Assembly (NCBI GenBank): GCA_050084515.1
Contig: CM114273.1
Coordinates: 26,660,001 to 26,724,000 of the forward strand
Direction of reading: 5' to 3'
Length of the DNA: 64,000 bases
Source of the DNA: Blasia pusilla
Taxonomy: Eukaryota; Marchantiophyta; Marchantiopsida; Blasiales
Part shown: positions 62,651 through 64,000 of the stretch, in pieces
How the letters are laid out: each line of letters starts with the position of its first letter
Numbering within the stretch: the stretch's first letter is position 1
Made by a program: the position numbers and the translations under genes
Notes under the pieces: model-generated
Database searches by the model: none
What the model saw: only the letters and a program-made list of their open reading frames with translations
Told to the model about the DNA's origin: nothing

Positions 62651-64000
62651 ATCATCCGTTTGCATCATTTCTGAGGTGGTTATCGGTTATATGCGGACCC
62701 GGAATCGTTTCTCGAATAGGTCGGTAAAGCAGGACCTATTCAAGCGCGCACGTTTCGACGAAGACCCACTGTTGGATGCCGTAGATCGAATGGCGGATAC
62801 AATCATAAATCATCCGGATTAGTTGGCACGCAAGACTCTACTAGCAAATCCCTCTCCAGTCTGGTGAACCGTGGGTGTCCAGGGACCTCTTGGAACGCCC
62901 TCATACGACTCAGCCTCTACGGTTCCGTGGCGACGAAAAGATGTGGGGCACAACAGATGTGGGGGTACTTTTGGTCCGTTGGAGCTAGATAGTACCGCCG
63001 TACATCTTTACAGTAGAGACCTATGATAGTAGCCCGAACTTTCCAGCGTCGGAGCGTTGGTGTGGATGAATCGCTTGAAAATGCGGACACAGTTGAGACT
63101 GAGACCAAAACCACTCGCTCCGATTGCCTAAGATCCCCCGATGGAGTGAGCTAGGAAGTGCAGCGCTGTCTGGAGCGTCAGGATCTACAGATGTGGAGCA
63201 CTTTCGATGTAGGCCACGTTCAGGATAAGAAATGACACGGATACTCGAGGCGAAACGGAAGACCATGCGACTTTCTCCGTAACGACTAACGCAGACAAAG
63301 CGGTACGCCAACGATGTCAGGGTAGGAGATGAGAAGATACGTCGAAAGCGAGATTTACCTCTACGGCGCTTTTCGACAGCCGAAGAAAGATAGGCTCGCG
63401 GATCGGTGCAGTCAGTCATACATCTTTGTTATTGTAATCTAGACTCGGATTCGTCGAATGCGAAGAAAGATCGTTCGCAGTCCTCCGCGAACCAATGCTT
63501 TCGCGCGTACCAGATCCAAACCTTTGGCAGGCGGGAAACTACGCAACCGGAGGCCCAGATCCTTCGTATCCGTTTCGCATTTATACAGTGCTCTGAACGT
63601 ATGCAGCCTTTCTACTTGATTAATAATAGGTCAGGCTGGGAAGCGAGAGAGAAGAACGCTCTCATTGGCATACCCAAGGTTCGTACCCAGAGTACCGTAA
63701 TCCAGTTCATAACCGCGCTCCCGTACTCCCATCTTCGCCGCTTTCTCTTGGCGGCGTCGCGTTCCGAGACCGGAATGATCACCTACCCAACGCTGTGCCG
63801 ACTCTGCTCCTTTTCAGCATCCCGCGAAGGGACTCTCCCTAGGCCCCCCGGACTCCGGCGGGTTAGGCAGACCCGCGGTCAGCCACCGCCCGCGCCGCGC
63901 CGCGCCGCGGCAACACATGAGCGCGGTACGGGTCCCATGTTCGAGTAGGTCCCGTCTGACGGAAAGAGCAATCCCTCCCCACTTGTGCCAAAGTTGAATT
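62651..64000. other. GC-rich terminal block, unassigned
   Basis: Base composition changes to GC- and CpG-rich. A 180-codon plus-strand frame (63406-63945) and an overlapping 132-codon minus-strand frame (63021-63419) are open, but neither matches a family I recognise. The plus frame ends in a Pro/Arg-rich tail over a CGCGCCGCGCC run. Organelle-derived or repeat-derived DNA is possible; no diagnostic gene supports either. Confidence 0.35.

Overview
This window is nuclear DNA of a plant (land plant or close streptophyte relative). The evidence is an intron-rich RNA polymerase I gene of plant type, a plant SINAT-type ubiquitin ligase gene, telo-box promoter motifs, plant-type Helitron ends and a dense retrotransposon background. 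The presence of a canonical-order (DNMT3-like) methyltransferase inside a retrotransposon makes a non-seed lineage somewhat more likely, but the species cannot be named from the sequence. All coordinates were read by eye, without database searches.

Layout. 1-1.9 kb: unassigned sequence with short direct repeats. 1.9-11.2 kb: a roughly 9.3-kb Ty3/gypsy LTR retrotransposon on the minus strand, with LTRs of about 312 bp that are about 95 % identical by hand count. Its order is gag, zinc knuckles, protease, C5 cytosine methyltransferase, reverse transcriptase, RNase H, integrase, PHD finger. Stops and frameshifts break it. 13.1-15.2 kb: a decayed hAT-like transposase with a zinc finger. 15.9-19.9 kb: a decayed autonomous Helitron (Rep plus PIF1-like helicase) whose 3' end lies tail-to-tail with a second Helitron end. 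21.1-32.7 kb: a complete 27-exon gene for the second-largest subunit of RNA polymerase I (NRPA2), with telo-boxes upstream; the exon model is 3,555 nt and encodes 1,184 aa. 32.7-35.5 kb: unassigned. 35.6-42.3 kb: a much older plus-strand relative of the first retrotransposon. It still shows LTR, RT/RNase H, integrase and PHD traces, and it is interrupted by small TIR elements, a mini-Helitron and a GA microsatellite. 42.8-59.8 kb: mostly non-coding, with long CT and CA microsatellites, a degenerate repeat array and a 174-bp tandem duplication. 59.9-61.3 kb: a complete three-exon SINAT E3 ubiquitin ligase gene (306 aa). 61.3-64 kb: unassigned, turning GC-rich towards the end.

Only two genes look intact and host-encoded: NRPA2 (rRNA transcription in the nucleolus) and the SINAT ligase (protein turnover). 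No functional link between them is visible. The remarkable content is the retrotransposon family, which carries both a DNA-methylation writer and a histone-tail-reader-type PHD finger in its polyprotein. The relic at 35.6-42.3 kb keeps a clear PHD trace and a doubtful methyltransferase trace, so at least the PHD finger was an old property of the family.
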